A stretch of 64,000 bases of DNA from assembly GCF_001426375.1 (NCBI RefSeq), contig NZ_LMEO01000052.1, forward strand, positions 164,261-228,260, in the 5' to 3' direction. Position numbers and translations under genes: made by a program. Under the pieces are notes generated by a model. The model did not search any database. It was not told the origin of the DNA and worked only from the letters and a program-made list of their open reading frames with translations. Shown piece by piece: positions 8,598 to 16,005 of this stretch (its first letter is position 1; each line of letters begins with the position of its first letter). This DNA comes from Paenibacillus sp. Root444D2. Lineage in GTDB: Bacteria; Bacillota; Bacilli; Paenibacillales; NBRC-103111.

Positions 8598-9370
8598 ATC
8601 TTGCTTTCTTGCGTTGTAACTCCCTCTACCTTTGGTGTTGTTGTTCCGGTATTCGGTATACTAGGCAACGATAAACTCGGTGGACCCGCATCCTTATTAC
8701 TACCCACAGGATTTCCCTTATTATCATAATAATAGGTAGGGACATCCCCAACCACGAGAGAATATGAAATAGGAATTTCAGTTTCCACAATTTCAGTATC
8801 GGAATCAAAGGGTATAATCACAGATACTTCAGCAATAATGCGAACATACACTTCAAACATAACCATATTAATTCCCGCATTTTGAGAACGTGTATTCAGA
8901 TCAACCTTAACATTACCAACTGGCAGCAGCCGAATCGGAATATCAGGGCCAAATGAGGAGAGAATCGCACTATTCATCGCTTGCCCAACCGGAATATGCT
9001 CTGAAATACTTTGTAAATCTTTTAGTTCACCTTGCACAGTTTTAATCGTATCCGCAGTTATACGCATATGCTCATTATAATTAAGCATGAATCCTGTTAT
9101 TTTACCGTTTTTATCCATCTTCCAATCAATTAATTGCTCCGCACTCGTACTTCCAGCCACATGATCCGCAATAGCACTATTAATCGCCTGTGTTGCTATC
9201 TGCTTTATGCGTACTTTTGCCAAATTCATCAGTGGAGGTCTAAGATTACGTTCTACGAAAATAAAAAACTGCACGCCAAATAAGACAAAGATGAGAAGAC
9301 CGATCAACAGCACCTTTTTGCGGTTTGTTTTCCCTGTAGGTCTGCTTCTCCAGCGTCGCCTTAGCAGCAT
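8576..9370 (-). CDS. yunB: Sporulation protein YunB
   Basis: A membrane-anchored protein expected to act in the mother cell during sporulation. Basic N-terminus, one transmembrane segment (KVLLIGLLIFVLFGVQFF, ~residues 17-34), then an external domain with IKQIATQAINSAIADHV and a repeated hydrophobic-strand pattern. The C-terminal ~45 residues are a Pro/Thr/Ser-rich tail. The ATG at 9370 has GGGGAGGG at good spacing; a GTG seven codons earlier is less likely. Position beside lytH matches B. subtilis. Biochemical function is not known for this family. Confidence 0.85.
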   Translation of the reverse strand: MLLRRRWRSRPTGKTNRKKVLLIGLLIFVLFGVQFFIFVERNLRPPLMNLAKVRIKQIATQAINSAIADHVAGSTSAEQLIDWKMDKNGKITGFMLNYNEHMRITADTIKTVQGELKDLQSISEHIPVGQAMNSAILSSFGPDIPIRLLPVGNVKVDLNTRSQNAGINMVMFEVYVRIIAEVSVIIPFDSDTEIVETEIPISYSLVVGDVPTYYYDNKGNPVGSNKDAGPPSLSLPSIPNTGTTTPKVEGVTTQESKIQKEPPQ

Positions 9371-10241
9371 CCCATTCCCTCCCCTAGCCACTCAAATCAA
9401 TTAGTACTACCTTATGCGGACATGGAGTGAAAAAGAAGACACGTTCCCAACAGCAAGTCCCCTCAACGGTCATACGTTCATCTCCTTTGTTAATCTAACT
9501 CAACTCCCTCCCGATTCCACTTATATCCCAACCCATGCGCATCCATATCATTATCGTGTCTGAACCCCAATGGGTCTAGCCTACTTACGACTGCTCAGTT
9601 ATCCCCATCATTAGTATTCGCTCACATCTGCGACCCATCATCTCAGTTTCTTTCCACATACGTCTCATTAATTCCCTATCTTCTCACGCCTAGGCCCCAT
9701 CAGCTTAACATCTTCCCACGGGTGTCTCATCCATCTCGTATCTATTCACACCGCGACCCATCATCATTGCTACTTCCCACATCCGTCTCATCCATTTCGT
9801 ATCTACTCACACTGCGGCCCATCCTCTTAGCATCTTTCCACGTCCATCTCATCCACTACCTATCTACTCACACTGCGACTCATCATCATTGCTACTTCCC
9901 ACGTCCGTCTCATCCACTTCGTATCTACTCACACTGCGACCCATCATCATGTTTACTCCCACGTCCGTCTCTTCAATTCCTTATCTACTAACGTCTGCAC
10001 CTCAGCGATTTGATCTCACTAACTTACCCACCACATCCTTCAGCTGACAGAACTTGTCCTGTCCAAGTCCTTTCCGTCCTGGTTTGTCTCAAAACATGTA
10101 TCTCAACTCATTAGTATCTTCTCTCCCATGCCACCTCACTTTGCATCCAATCCAACTTTTCACCACCTCTATGGACACTATCCCCATCACTCAGAAATTA
10201 GAAAACAATCCGAGTTCCAATCAAATATTTTCCATCTTCCC
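9371..10241. other. Long non-coding, pyrimidine-rich intergenic stretch
   Basis: About 870 bases with no gene I can support. The plus strand is strikingly rich in C and T. The middle is a degenerate minisatellite described separately. Short open frames exist only because stop codons are rare in such sequence; none has a ribosome site. Confidence 0.7.
9600..10016. repeat. Degenerate 61-bp minisatellite, about 7 copies
   Basis: Successive copies are anchored by CGTCTCAT-like words near 9661, 9722, 9784, 9845, 9906 and 9966. The unit reads roughly CGTCTCATCCACTTCG, then TATCTACTCACACTGCGACC, CATCATCATTGCTACTTCCC and A. The four central copies are the most alike. A 61-bp period is not a multiple of three, which argues against coding. 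Confidence 0.85.
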
Positions 10242-10270
10242 TTGAAATAAGACCATATGTTTGGTATATT
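10242..10270 (+). promoter_or_regulatory. Sigma-A promoter of the transposase-like gene
   Basis: TTGAAA, 17-bp spacer, TATATT, 48 bases before the chosen start. Confidence 0.65.
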
Positions 10271-10318
10271 ATTAATAGGAACACACATTCCCATTTCAAC
10301 ACAAACGGAGAGATGCAT

Positions 10319-11158
10319 ATGAATTTTGCAAGTATGTCACTTAATCAATTTCAAAATCATTTTTCCAACGATAATGCTTGCATCCAGTATATTTTTCATA
10401 CTAAGTGGCCTAAAGGTTTTAGCTGTCCGCGTTGTAATCACTACCATGCTTATGTGACAACTACCCGTCGTCTTCCACTTTACGAATGCAGTCAATGTCG
10501 CCATCAAACGTCTTTAATATCCGGGACAATTATGGAGGGAAGCCGAACTGATCTAAGTAAATGGATGCTCGCTCTTTTTCTTTTCTCCCGTTCAAATAAA
10601 GGTACGACCGCAATCGAACTTTCTAAATTTATTAAGGTTACTTATAAAACTGCCTGGCTAATCTTATATAAAATCCGTTCTATGATTCATAATACCGATA
10701 ATGAAACTCCGCTTTCGGGCTCAGTTTGTATTCATTCAGCTATCTATGGACGACCTTATAATCCTTCTGTTCACAAACACAAGCAAGAGCACCTTCTTCT
10801 CATAGGCTCATCAGTTAATGAATGGAATGAATCTACCTACCTCAAAATAAAGCACGTTCTTCTTACGAATCCAAAAGAAAGACATATTCCTCGTTTTGAA
10901 ACAAAAGCCTTCCAACAACAGCACATAGAATCCGATACACACAATATTGAGATTGTTACAGGTTTTTATACCCCCACACGACTTCGCCCTTTACTCGTAT
11001 TCGCTAAACAGGCTAGTAAATGGATAAATAACACCTTCCATGGCCTCGGCCCCAAACATTTACAAAAGTACTTAGACGAATTTAGTTATCGACTAAATCT
11101 TTCTTCAAAAAACATACCTATTTTTGCCCATTTAATTCAACTCTGCTTCACCCATTAG
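10319..11158 (+). CDS. IS1595-like transposase homologue, probably catalytically dead
   Basis: The 279-residue protein has the layout of an IS1595/ISXO2 transposase: an N-terminal zinc ribbon (CPRCNHYH and YECSQCRHQTS, ~residues 36-65), a helical region, then a domain ending GPKHLQKYLDEFSYRLN, the family's C-terminal signature. The first catalytic Asp motif, normally xxDETYIGG, is replaced by GSVCIHSAIYGRPYN, and I cannot find the second Asp or Asn/Glu motif. The frame is intact with its own promoter, and GGAGAG is 6 bases before the ATG at 10319. No terminal inverted repeats were seen. It may be a domesticated DNA-binding protein. Confidence 0.7.
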   Translation: MNFASMSLNQFQNHFSNDNACIQYIFHTKWPKGFSCPRCNHYHAYVTTTRRLPLYECSQCRHQTSLISGTIMEGSRTDLSKWMLALFLFSRSNKGTTAIELSKFIKVTYKTAWLILYKIRSMIHNTDNETPLSGSVCIHSAIYGRPYNPSVHKHKQEHLLLIGSSVNEWNESTYLKIKHVLLTNPKERHIPRFETKAFQQQHIESDTHNIEIVTGFYTPTRLRPLLVFAKQASKWINNTFHGLGPKHLQKYLDEFSYRLNLSSKNIPIFAHLIQLCFTH

Positions 11159-11261
11159 CTACAATAAGACTAACAGTAGTATGCTATTTGGCTATTCAAT
11201 TTCTTGTAATTATAGAAATAAATAAAATTTAGTTTCCTCCGACAAGCAGCTTGATCTTGCG

Positions 11262-11310
11262 TACATACATACATACATACATACATACATACATACATAC
11301 ATACATACAT
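11262..11310. repeat. (TACA)12 microsatellite
   Basis: 49 bases of uninterrupted TACA repeats. Confidence 0.97.
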
Positions 11311-11311
11311 G

Positions 11312-11358
11312 CAATCATTTAATCATTCAATCATTCAATCATTCGATCAATCATTCAT
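11312..11358. repeat. AATCATTC octanucleotide repeat, ~5 imperfect copies
   Basis: The octamer AATCATTC recurs with small changes, directly after the TACA tract. Confidence 0.85.
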
Positions 11359-11415
11359 ATCTGCGCTCATTCTGAGTTAAAGGGATAGTGAACATAGTAG
11401 GACTGGAAGAGAAAG

Positions 11416-11439
11416 ACCACCTTTGTTGAAAGGTGGTAG
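11416..11439. other. Perfect 9-bp hairpin
   Basis: ACCACCTTT-GTTG-AAAGGTGGT. It is followed by CTTTCTCTT on the minus strand, so it might end a minus-strand transcript coming from 11773, but the T-run is poor. Confidence 0.5.
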
Positions 11440-11456
11440 AGTGTTGAATTCATGGG

Positions 11457-11511
11457 TTGGGGTTGGGGTTGGGGTTGGGGTTGGGGTTGGGGTTGGGGTT
11501 GGGGTTGGGGG
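11457..11511. repeat. (TTGGGG)9 telomere-like, G-quadruplex-capable tract
   Basis: Nine consecutive TTGGGG units (the last with five Gs), all G-rich on the plus strand. All three plus frames are open here only because the repeat contains no stop codon. Confidence 0.95.
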
Positions 11512-11740
11512 TTGGTTCCGGAGTTCCGGGGTTCTGGGTTCTCGGTTCTGGGATCTCGTTTTGGGTTCTTGGGTCGCGGCCCCCGATTCTCGGATCTTGG
11601 GTTCGCGTTCTTTGTGCTTCGCGCTTGTTTTTCGCTCTTGGCTATTGGTTCTTTGTTCTTTGTTCTTTGTTCTTAGCTCTTGGCTCTCGGCTGGCTCTTG
11701 TTCTTAGCTCTTGGTGCTATATCTTGATACGTCTTGGTTC
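11512..11740. repeat. G/T-rich low-complexity tail (GGTTCT, TTCTTTG and GCTCTTG words)
   Basis: A decayed mosaic of short words such as GGGTTCT, TTCTTTG (three in tandem near 11650) and TTAGCTCTTGG (twice, near 11670 and 11702). No gene is supported between 11159 and 11772. Confidence 0.75.
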
Positions 11741-11772
11741 GTTTTATGGTCGGTGTCCTATAGATAATCTTT

Positions 11773-12636
11773 TTAATACCGATCCATGATTAGTTGTGTT
11801 TTCAGTGAATCTTGTGCGAGGAACCAGCCTTTACTTTGCAGATAGGTAATTAATTCATCGTGTTTAGTGGATGCTGTCGATTCACTATTTGTTTTAAATG
11901 AAGCTTCAACAATGTATTCAGTGTCCGTACCAGCTGCATTAACAATTGGCCACACTTCGATATAAAGCTGTTGGCCGCTCCACGTTCCGACTGAACGTTT
12001 GGCTAGAACCGGGCCGTAGACACGGGAAGAAGAAAGCTTGCTAGTCCCCCATCCACTGTATAGCCAATTATTAAACTTATCAGGAGCATTATTAATCAGA
12101 AGACTGCGGGAATCGGTTTGGTTTGGGAGGTCCATACCGCTATAGCCTGATTTAGTACCTGTCTTTGGACGTGTAATACTAAGTGTTTTCTTCTGATATC
12201 CCCACTCGACTTGCGCCTCATAGCCAATATCGCTTGAATCAAGGCCCTGTTGGTTTGCAAGTGTTAAGGCACCATTAATATCGTTGCCAATAATTGCATA
12301 GCGCTTTTTGTAGGTAAGCTCGAAATCGCTCTCTCCCTCTGTCTTACGAATCCGCGGACTCCACCCATTGTTATAAATGTCCTTGGCGTTCGTATCCAGG
12401 AATTGGACGTTCATCTTGGTCACGCTATCAGGCATGCCAAATGCAGTCTTTACGCTGCTTGTAAGTTTAAAGTCAGATCCAAGAACTGCAATTGGATTAA
12501 GGAGAAGCTTCACTTCATAATTCGGTACCATGTTGCTCGCAGCTGCGGCAGGCTTAGGTGCTCCGCCTAGACCAGCAAGTAAACTTGTTCCTACTACGGC
12601 CACTAGGACGGCCATCAGAGCATTTTTCTTTAACAT
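11773..12636 (-). CDS. Secreted protein of unknown function, possibly CYTH-like
   Basis: The protein has a signal peptide (MLKKNALMAVLVAVVGTSLLAG, cut near AAA-SNM) and ~255 mature residues, so it is exported. The stretch VQFLDTNAKDIYNNGWSPRIRK followed by DFELTYKKRY resembles the central strands of CYTH/triphosphate-tunnel proteins (product-like DT..A..L...G..LR.R, then E.T.K). This similarity is weak and read by eye, and the family is normally cytoplasmic. The ATG at 12636 has AGAGGAG upstream; an in-frame ATG seven codons earlier lacks spacing. It stands alone, next to low-complexity DNA. Confidence 0.6.
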   Translation of the reverse strand: MLKKNALMAVLVAVVGTSLLAGLGGAPKPAAAASNMVPNYEVKLLLNPIAVLGSDFKLTSSVKTAFGMPDSVTKMNVQFLDTNAKDIYNNGWSPRIRKTEGESDFELTYKKRYAIIGNDINGALTLANQQGLDSSDIGYEAQVEWGYQKKTLSITRPKTGTKSGYSGMDLPNQTDSRSLLINNAPDKFNNWLYSGWGTSKLSSSRVYGPVLAKRSVGTWSGQQLYIEVWPIVNAAGTDTEYIVEASFKTNSESTASTKHDELITYLQSKGWFLAQDSLKTQLIMDRY

Positions 12637-12751
12637 CCATTCATCTCCTCTACCCATATGGAAGGTTCACCCTCATAGACTGACATTAAAGGAAGAATGT
12701 CATTGGATGATTATCTACACTTGTATTTATTGTAAATCTAGTAAAATGTGT

Positions 12752-12788
12752 AAAAAAGCTGAACCCCTTAACAATTAGGAGTTCAGCT
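12752..12788 (-). terminator. Terminator after the HAD nucleotidase gene
   Basis: AGCTGAAC/GTTCAGCT stem, inner CCCCT/AGG pairing, and a T6 run on the minus strand, directly after the stop at 12794. Confidence 0.75.
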
Positions 12789-12793
12789 GTGTT

Positions 12794-13354
12794 TCATTTT
12801 ATAATTTCTCTGAGTTCATCCCAAGATACAATCCTAGGCAGGTTCAAGTGCTGATTATACGATCTATCTTTCACATATAAGTTCAATGGGAGGTGAGACA
12901 AGGTTTCCAGAACGGCCGGTTTATCGTCAAAATAATAATCCAAGTTCAGTTTTTCAATAATATGTACTTTCTCGGAATCACTCATCCCACAATAAAAATG
13001 TCCTTCAACCACCGGGAAACCATTGGCTATTAACCAGTTTTTCGTTCGGTCTGTATGTTCTTTAGCCCTTGCCGTGATATAGTACACCTCATGACCTTGA
13101 TGCACTAGTTCCTGTAAGATGTCTACGGCGTGAGGAAAAGAAGGACACTGAGAATAATATATGTCGTCGCGGAGACTAGACCATAGCTTGCCTCCTTCTT
13201 CTTTCGTCAAACCAAAGGCACTGTGAATTTCCATCGTCGTTAAGGCATGGAACGCATCTAAGCCAATATTTTGCTTTAGCTTATGGTTATAAATATGAAA
13301 GGCATGTTCTCTTAAATTAATAAGTGTATCATCAATATCAAAGCCGAGTTTCAA
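12794..13354 (-). CDS. HAD-superfamily 5'(3')-deoxyribonucleotidase-like protein
   Basis: A 186-residue phosphatase of the small nucleotidase group (Bacillus YqfW/YorS type). The HAD motifs are in order: DIDDTL near residue 6 (nucleophile Asp and general acid Asp), ITAR near 94, and YYFDDKP near 141 as the acidic motif. It probably dephosphorylates nucleoside monophosphates in the cytosol; the exact substrate cannot be read. No signal peptide. It forms a run of minus-strand genes with the pentapeptide protein upstream, but a 60-base gap leaves co-transcription open. Confidence 0.78.
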   Translation of the reverse strand: MKLGFDIDDTLINLREHAFHIYNHKLKQNIGLDAFHALTTMEIHSAFGLTKEEGGKLWSSLRDDIYYSQCPSFPHAVDILQELVHQGHEVYYITARAKEHTDRTKNWLIANGFPVVEGHFYCGMSDSEKVHIIEKLNLDYYFDDKPAVLETLSHLPLNLYVKDRSYNQHLNLPRIVSWDELREIIK

Positions 13355-13417
13355 GGTTAACTCCTCATTTCACGGATATACTAGACTGCCGGAGCAATTT
13401 CCTTTATTATTTTCTCC

Positions 13418-14062
13418 TTATTCCTTCAATATAAGTCCGAAGAGACTTGCAAAAACAGAGGCTTGTCCCCTCGAAATGATGCAGCCGCGCAAATCCTCTA
13501 TACTCACACCTAAACTTGTAAATTCACAGCTGCTGATATCAATACCCGCAAGCTTCACACCCGTGAATTGTGCCCGGTCCAGCTGACAGTTATCGAAATA
13601 CACTTTTTGCAGCGTAGATTCGTAGAAATCGGCATTTAAAAGCGAACATTCCTGAAAAACAACCTGCTTGAAATTAGCCATTCGAAAGGTCGCATAGTCG
13701 GCCAAGCATGTATGAAATAAGACGTTTCGGACGGTTGCTTCTGTCAGGTCAATGCCAATGATTTTGCAATTTCTAAATTCAGTCCGATGGATCGTAGCTT
13801 CACCAAAATCAACGTTGGATAGATCGCATTTCTCGAAAATAACATCTGTCAGCTCTATGTTTTTCATCGATATCCGAGTAAAAGTGACATTACGAAATAT
13901 TACTTTATCAAACGCGACTTTATATCCGGACTGATTGTCAATGATACAATCACTTATAATACCCGTATGAAAGCTATCTTCCGGCTGCATTTCCTCGTTC
14001 GGCAGTGTTATGGCTGGTATTTCTTTGGGGATTTTCGGTGTTTCAATTTTGGTAATGCTCAT
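13418..14062 (-). CDS. Pentapeptide-repeat protein
   Basis: The 214-residue protein has about 25 consecutive A(D/N)LxX-type pentapeptides between residues ~55 and 190, for example CDLSNVDFGEATIHRTEF and CSLLNADFYESTLQKVYF. These build a right-handed quadrilateral beta-helix. No signal peptide or membrane segment. The ATG at 14062 has AAAGGAG upstream; an earlier in-frame ATG adds 11 residues without a ribosome site. Some relatives protect DNA gyrase, but repeat sequence alone does not give a function, so none is assigned. Confidence 0.85.
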   Translation of the reverse strand: MSITKIETPKIPKEIPAITLPNEEMQPEDSFHTGIISDCIIDNQSGYKVAFDKVIFRNVTFTRISMKNIELTDVIFEKCDLSNVDFGEATIHRTEFRNCKIIGIDLTEATVRNVLFHTCLADYATFRMANFKQVVFQECSLLNADFYESTLQKVYFDNCQLDRAQFTGVKLAGIDISSCEFTSLGVSIEDLRGCIISRGQASVFASLFGLILKE

Positions 14063-14155
14063 CTGGTACTCCTTTGTAATCAAGTGATAGGGCAAAAAAA
14101 TAAGCCTTACGGCTTTATGAACATTTACTCTTTGGTATTTAAGTCTCCCTTTATA

Positions 14156-14728
14156 CTACCATCTCTTCTTCCCACCAGACAAATCTTGATCGCTTAACCC
14201 TTTCAATTTCTCATACGATTCTTTCCACATCATATAAATGGATTGAATCTGGATAAATTCCTGGTCTGCCGGTCCTGCCCCTTGCATGAACATGGCCTCT
14301 AACATTTGTTTATAAAAAGTCATTCGCTTATAAATAATTTGTTTCTCCAAGTCTATAATTTCATCCAAGGTATGATAATCCATAAATGACTTTATATCGT
14401 CTGGGAGCTCATCATCCAGTTCTTCTCTAGGTGAAGGAGAAGGTCTAGGTGTAGACATGCTCGTTCTACTACTTAAATCAACTGTCGTCCTCAGCTCCGA
14501 CAATAGGATATTCTCTTTCGCGCACATGACATGAAAATATTTATTTTTGAGCAGCTCATTAATCACAAGCTGACACATATCTTTATTCCGTATTAACATA
14601 CCATCAAAGGGATGAAGTGTCCAAACATGATCTTTCTCATATATATTGAAAGTGAACCATTCGTTGGCATACAAAATTCTGGTATTAATTGTAGACTCGT
14701 CAACAATCTCAAATGTAAAATCCAGCAA
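14156..14728 (-). CDS. Hypothetical protein of 190 residues
   Basis: I do not recognise it. The start is TTG with GGGAGGGGG seven bases upstream. The N-terminal ~80 residues look like a small alpha/beta domain (FTFNIYEKDHVWTLHPFDGM). A Ser/Pro-rich linker (~residues 88-105) follows, then a strongly helical C-terminus with DLEKQIIYKRMTFYKQMLEA, which could be a coiled coil. No membrane segment or signal. It lies just downstream of the Ter cluster on the same strand but after a terminator, so it is probably a separate unit. Confidence 0.6.
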   Translation of the reverse strand: MLDFTFEIVDESTINTRILYANEWFTFNIYEKDHVWTLHPFDGMLIRNKDMCQLVINELLKNKYFHVMCAKENILLSELRTTVDLSSRTSMSTPRPSPSPREELDDELPDDIKSFMDYHTLDEIIDLEKQIIYKRMTFYKQMLEAMFMQGAGPADQEFIQIQSIYMMWKESYEKLKGLSDQDLSGGKKRW

Positions 14729-14783
14729 CGTACAGCCCCCTCCCCAGCATCACAAATCTATTCTTATATTCTACCAAATCATA

Positions 14784-14812
14784 ACAAAAAAAAGAAACCT
14801 TTTCAGGTTTCA
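14784..14812 (-). terminator. Terminator at the end of the Ter cluster
   Basis: GAAACC-TGAAAA-GGTTTC stem followed by T8 on the minus strand, right after the 33-residue gene. Confidence 0.75.
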
Positions 14813-14819
14813 TAGATGA

Positions 14820-14921
14820 CTATTTTTCAAGAAATTTAGACACATATTCTGCTTTTTCAGCGCTTGCTACGACAATGAGCACAATGATTATTCCAGAAAG
14901 TATAATCCCGCTTATTATCAT
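14820..14921 (-). CDS. 33-residue single-span membrane protein
   Basis: A short gene: MIISGIILSGIIIVLIVV is one hydrophobic segment, followed by a charged tail ASAEKAEYVSKFLEK. GAAGGTG lies upstream of the ATG. It sits 61 bases after the ATP-grasp stop and immediately before a strong terminator, so it is probably the last gene of the Ter cluster. No family recognised. Its small size makes chance possible, but ribosome site, hydrophobicity and terminator placement together support it. Confidence 0.55.
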   Translation of the reverse strand: MIISGIILSGIIIVLIVVASAEKAEYVSKFLEK

Positions 14922-14982
14922 CCTTTGCACCTTCTTTGACAGATTTGTTCATCTTATTCAAAGATATGATGCACGGTTTCTT

Positions 14983-16005
14983 TTATTCGCCTAAATCCAT
15001 AATAACGTATTTCTCAATATGACTGGCCAGAATGCCATAATTAGGCTTTTGGTTGTCCACATGCCCACCCAAAATTGATTTCACTGCTAAATAAGGGAAA
15101 TTAATACCTGATAGACAAGTCACATGCAACCCGCCAGACATTCTCGGATTAATCTCAAGTAATTTAGGCACACCCTGATTGTACTTCACTTGAATGTTGT
15201 AATTAAACGGGATCTTGTAGGTGGCAGCAACCTGATGTGCAATTTCAATTAGCTCAGGCACTTCCTCAAGCAGCCTTAGCCTTCCATCCGCTTTGCGACG
15301 CGGTACAGCGGCAAGTAATTCCCCAGAAGCCGATGCTAAGCAATCGATACTGTACTCAAAGCCGTTTAATAGTTCCATCACCATCAAGTCCTCGAAACGA
15401 TCTACGGATGATAAGGTCTTGTATACCTGTTCCGTAGAGAGATATGGAGTAACTGTACCGAACAGGTCACTTAATGTATCCCGCCCATTGCTGATGATTC
15501 TGAAGCCCATACCACCTTCAGCATTCGTTGGCTTCATACAAACCTTATGACCTGCACTAACGAGCGCCTCGTAGGCTGTCATAAATTCATCTGCTGTATT
15601 GACCACATGATAATCAGGGATTGAAATAATGTTCCTTTCCCTAATGGATTCATAAAACTTTTGCTTCTCCAGCAAGTTCTCTAATAGCTCAAGGTCACGA
15701 CAAACCGTTACTTTCGTTCCTACTTTTTCGAACAAATCAATATGCTTCGCAATTGCATACATATGCAATCTGGGAATGAATACATCAATGCCGTGCTTTT
15801 TGCAAAAATCTAGGGCAAACTCCACATAATCATCATCACCTAAAACAGGCTCGGTATCCGCGAAATCAGCCGCCTGTAGAGCCATGTGAGTACGGTCCGG
15901 ATGTGTAGCGTACATTTTGAATTGGACGCCATCCTCATTATTGCGAATGCTATTCATATAATGAAAGGCTACTGAAAACCAACGGTTAAACCATACTTTT
16001 TTCAT
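14983..16005 (-). CDS. ATP-grasp ligase of the Ter biosynthetic module
   Basis: The 340-residue protein has an N-terminal pre-ATP-grasp domain and an ATP-grasp core: VCMKPTNAEGGMGFRI near residue 155 (Lys and glycine-rich loop) and VPKLLEINPRMSGG near 287 (Glu-x-Asn metal site). It should join a carboxylate to an amine or thiol using ATP. Comparative genomics places such a ligase in Ter-linked gene sets predicted to build a nucleoside-like metabolite. The ATGA overlap with the HAD gene shows tight coupling. Substrate unknown. Confidence 0.82.
   Translation of the reverse strand: MKKVWFNRWFSVAFHYMNSIRNNEDGVQFKMYATHPDRTHMALQAADFADTEPVLGDDDYVEFALDFCKKHGIDVFIPRLHMYAIAKHIDLFEKVGTKVTVCRDLELLENLLEKQKFYESIRERNIISIPDYHVVNTADEFMTAYEALVSAGHKVCMKPTNAEGGMGFRIISNGRDTLSDLFGTVTPYLSTEQVYKTLSSVDRFEDLMVMELLNGFEYSIDCLASASGELLAAVPRRKADGRLRLLEEVPELIEIAHQVAATYKIPFNYNIQVKYNQGVPKLLEINPRMSGGLHVTCLSGINFPYLAVKSILGGHVDNQKPNYGILASHIEKYVIMDLGE

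Noticed and set aside
9600-10016. The minisatellite as a CRISPR array
   Set aside because: The whole 61-bp unit is repeated with gradual divergence; there are no unique spacers and no cas genes.
9722-10245. Plus-strand frames of 63-89 codons in the C/T-rich region
   Set aside because: They run through a 61-bp repeat that shifts frame at each copy, so no repeated peptide results; no ribosome site.
11457-11511. A true telomere or chromosome end
   Set aside because: It is internal, flanked by ordinary genes, and bacterial linear replicons do not use TTGGGG telomeres.
11423-11789. Three overlapping plus-strand frames of 74-110 codons across the TTGGGG tract
   Set aside because: All are open because the repeat has no stop codon; the products are GWGWG or GLGLG repeats followed by low-complexity sequence, with no ribosome site.
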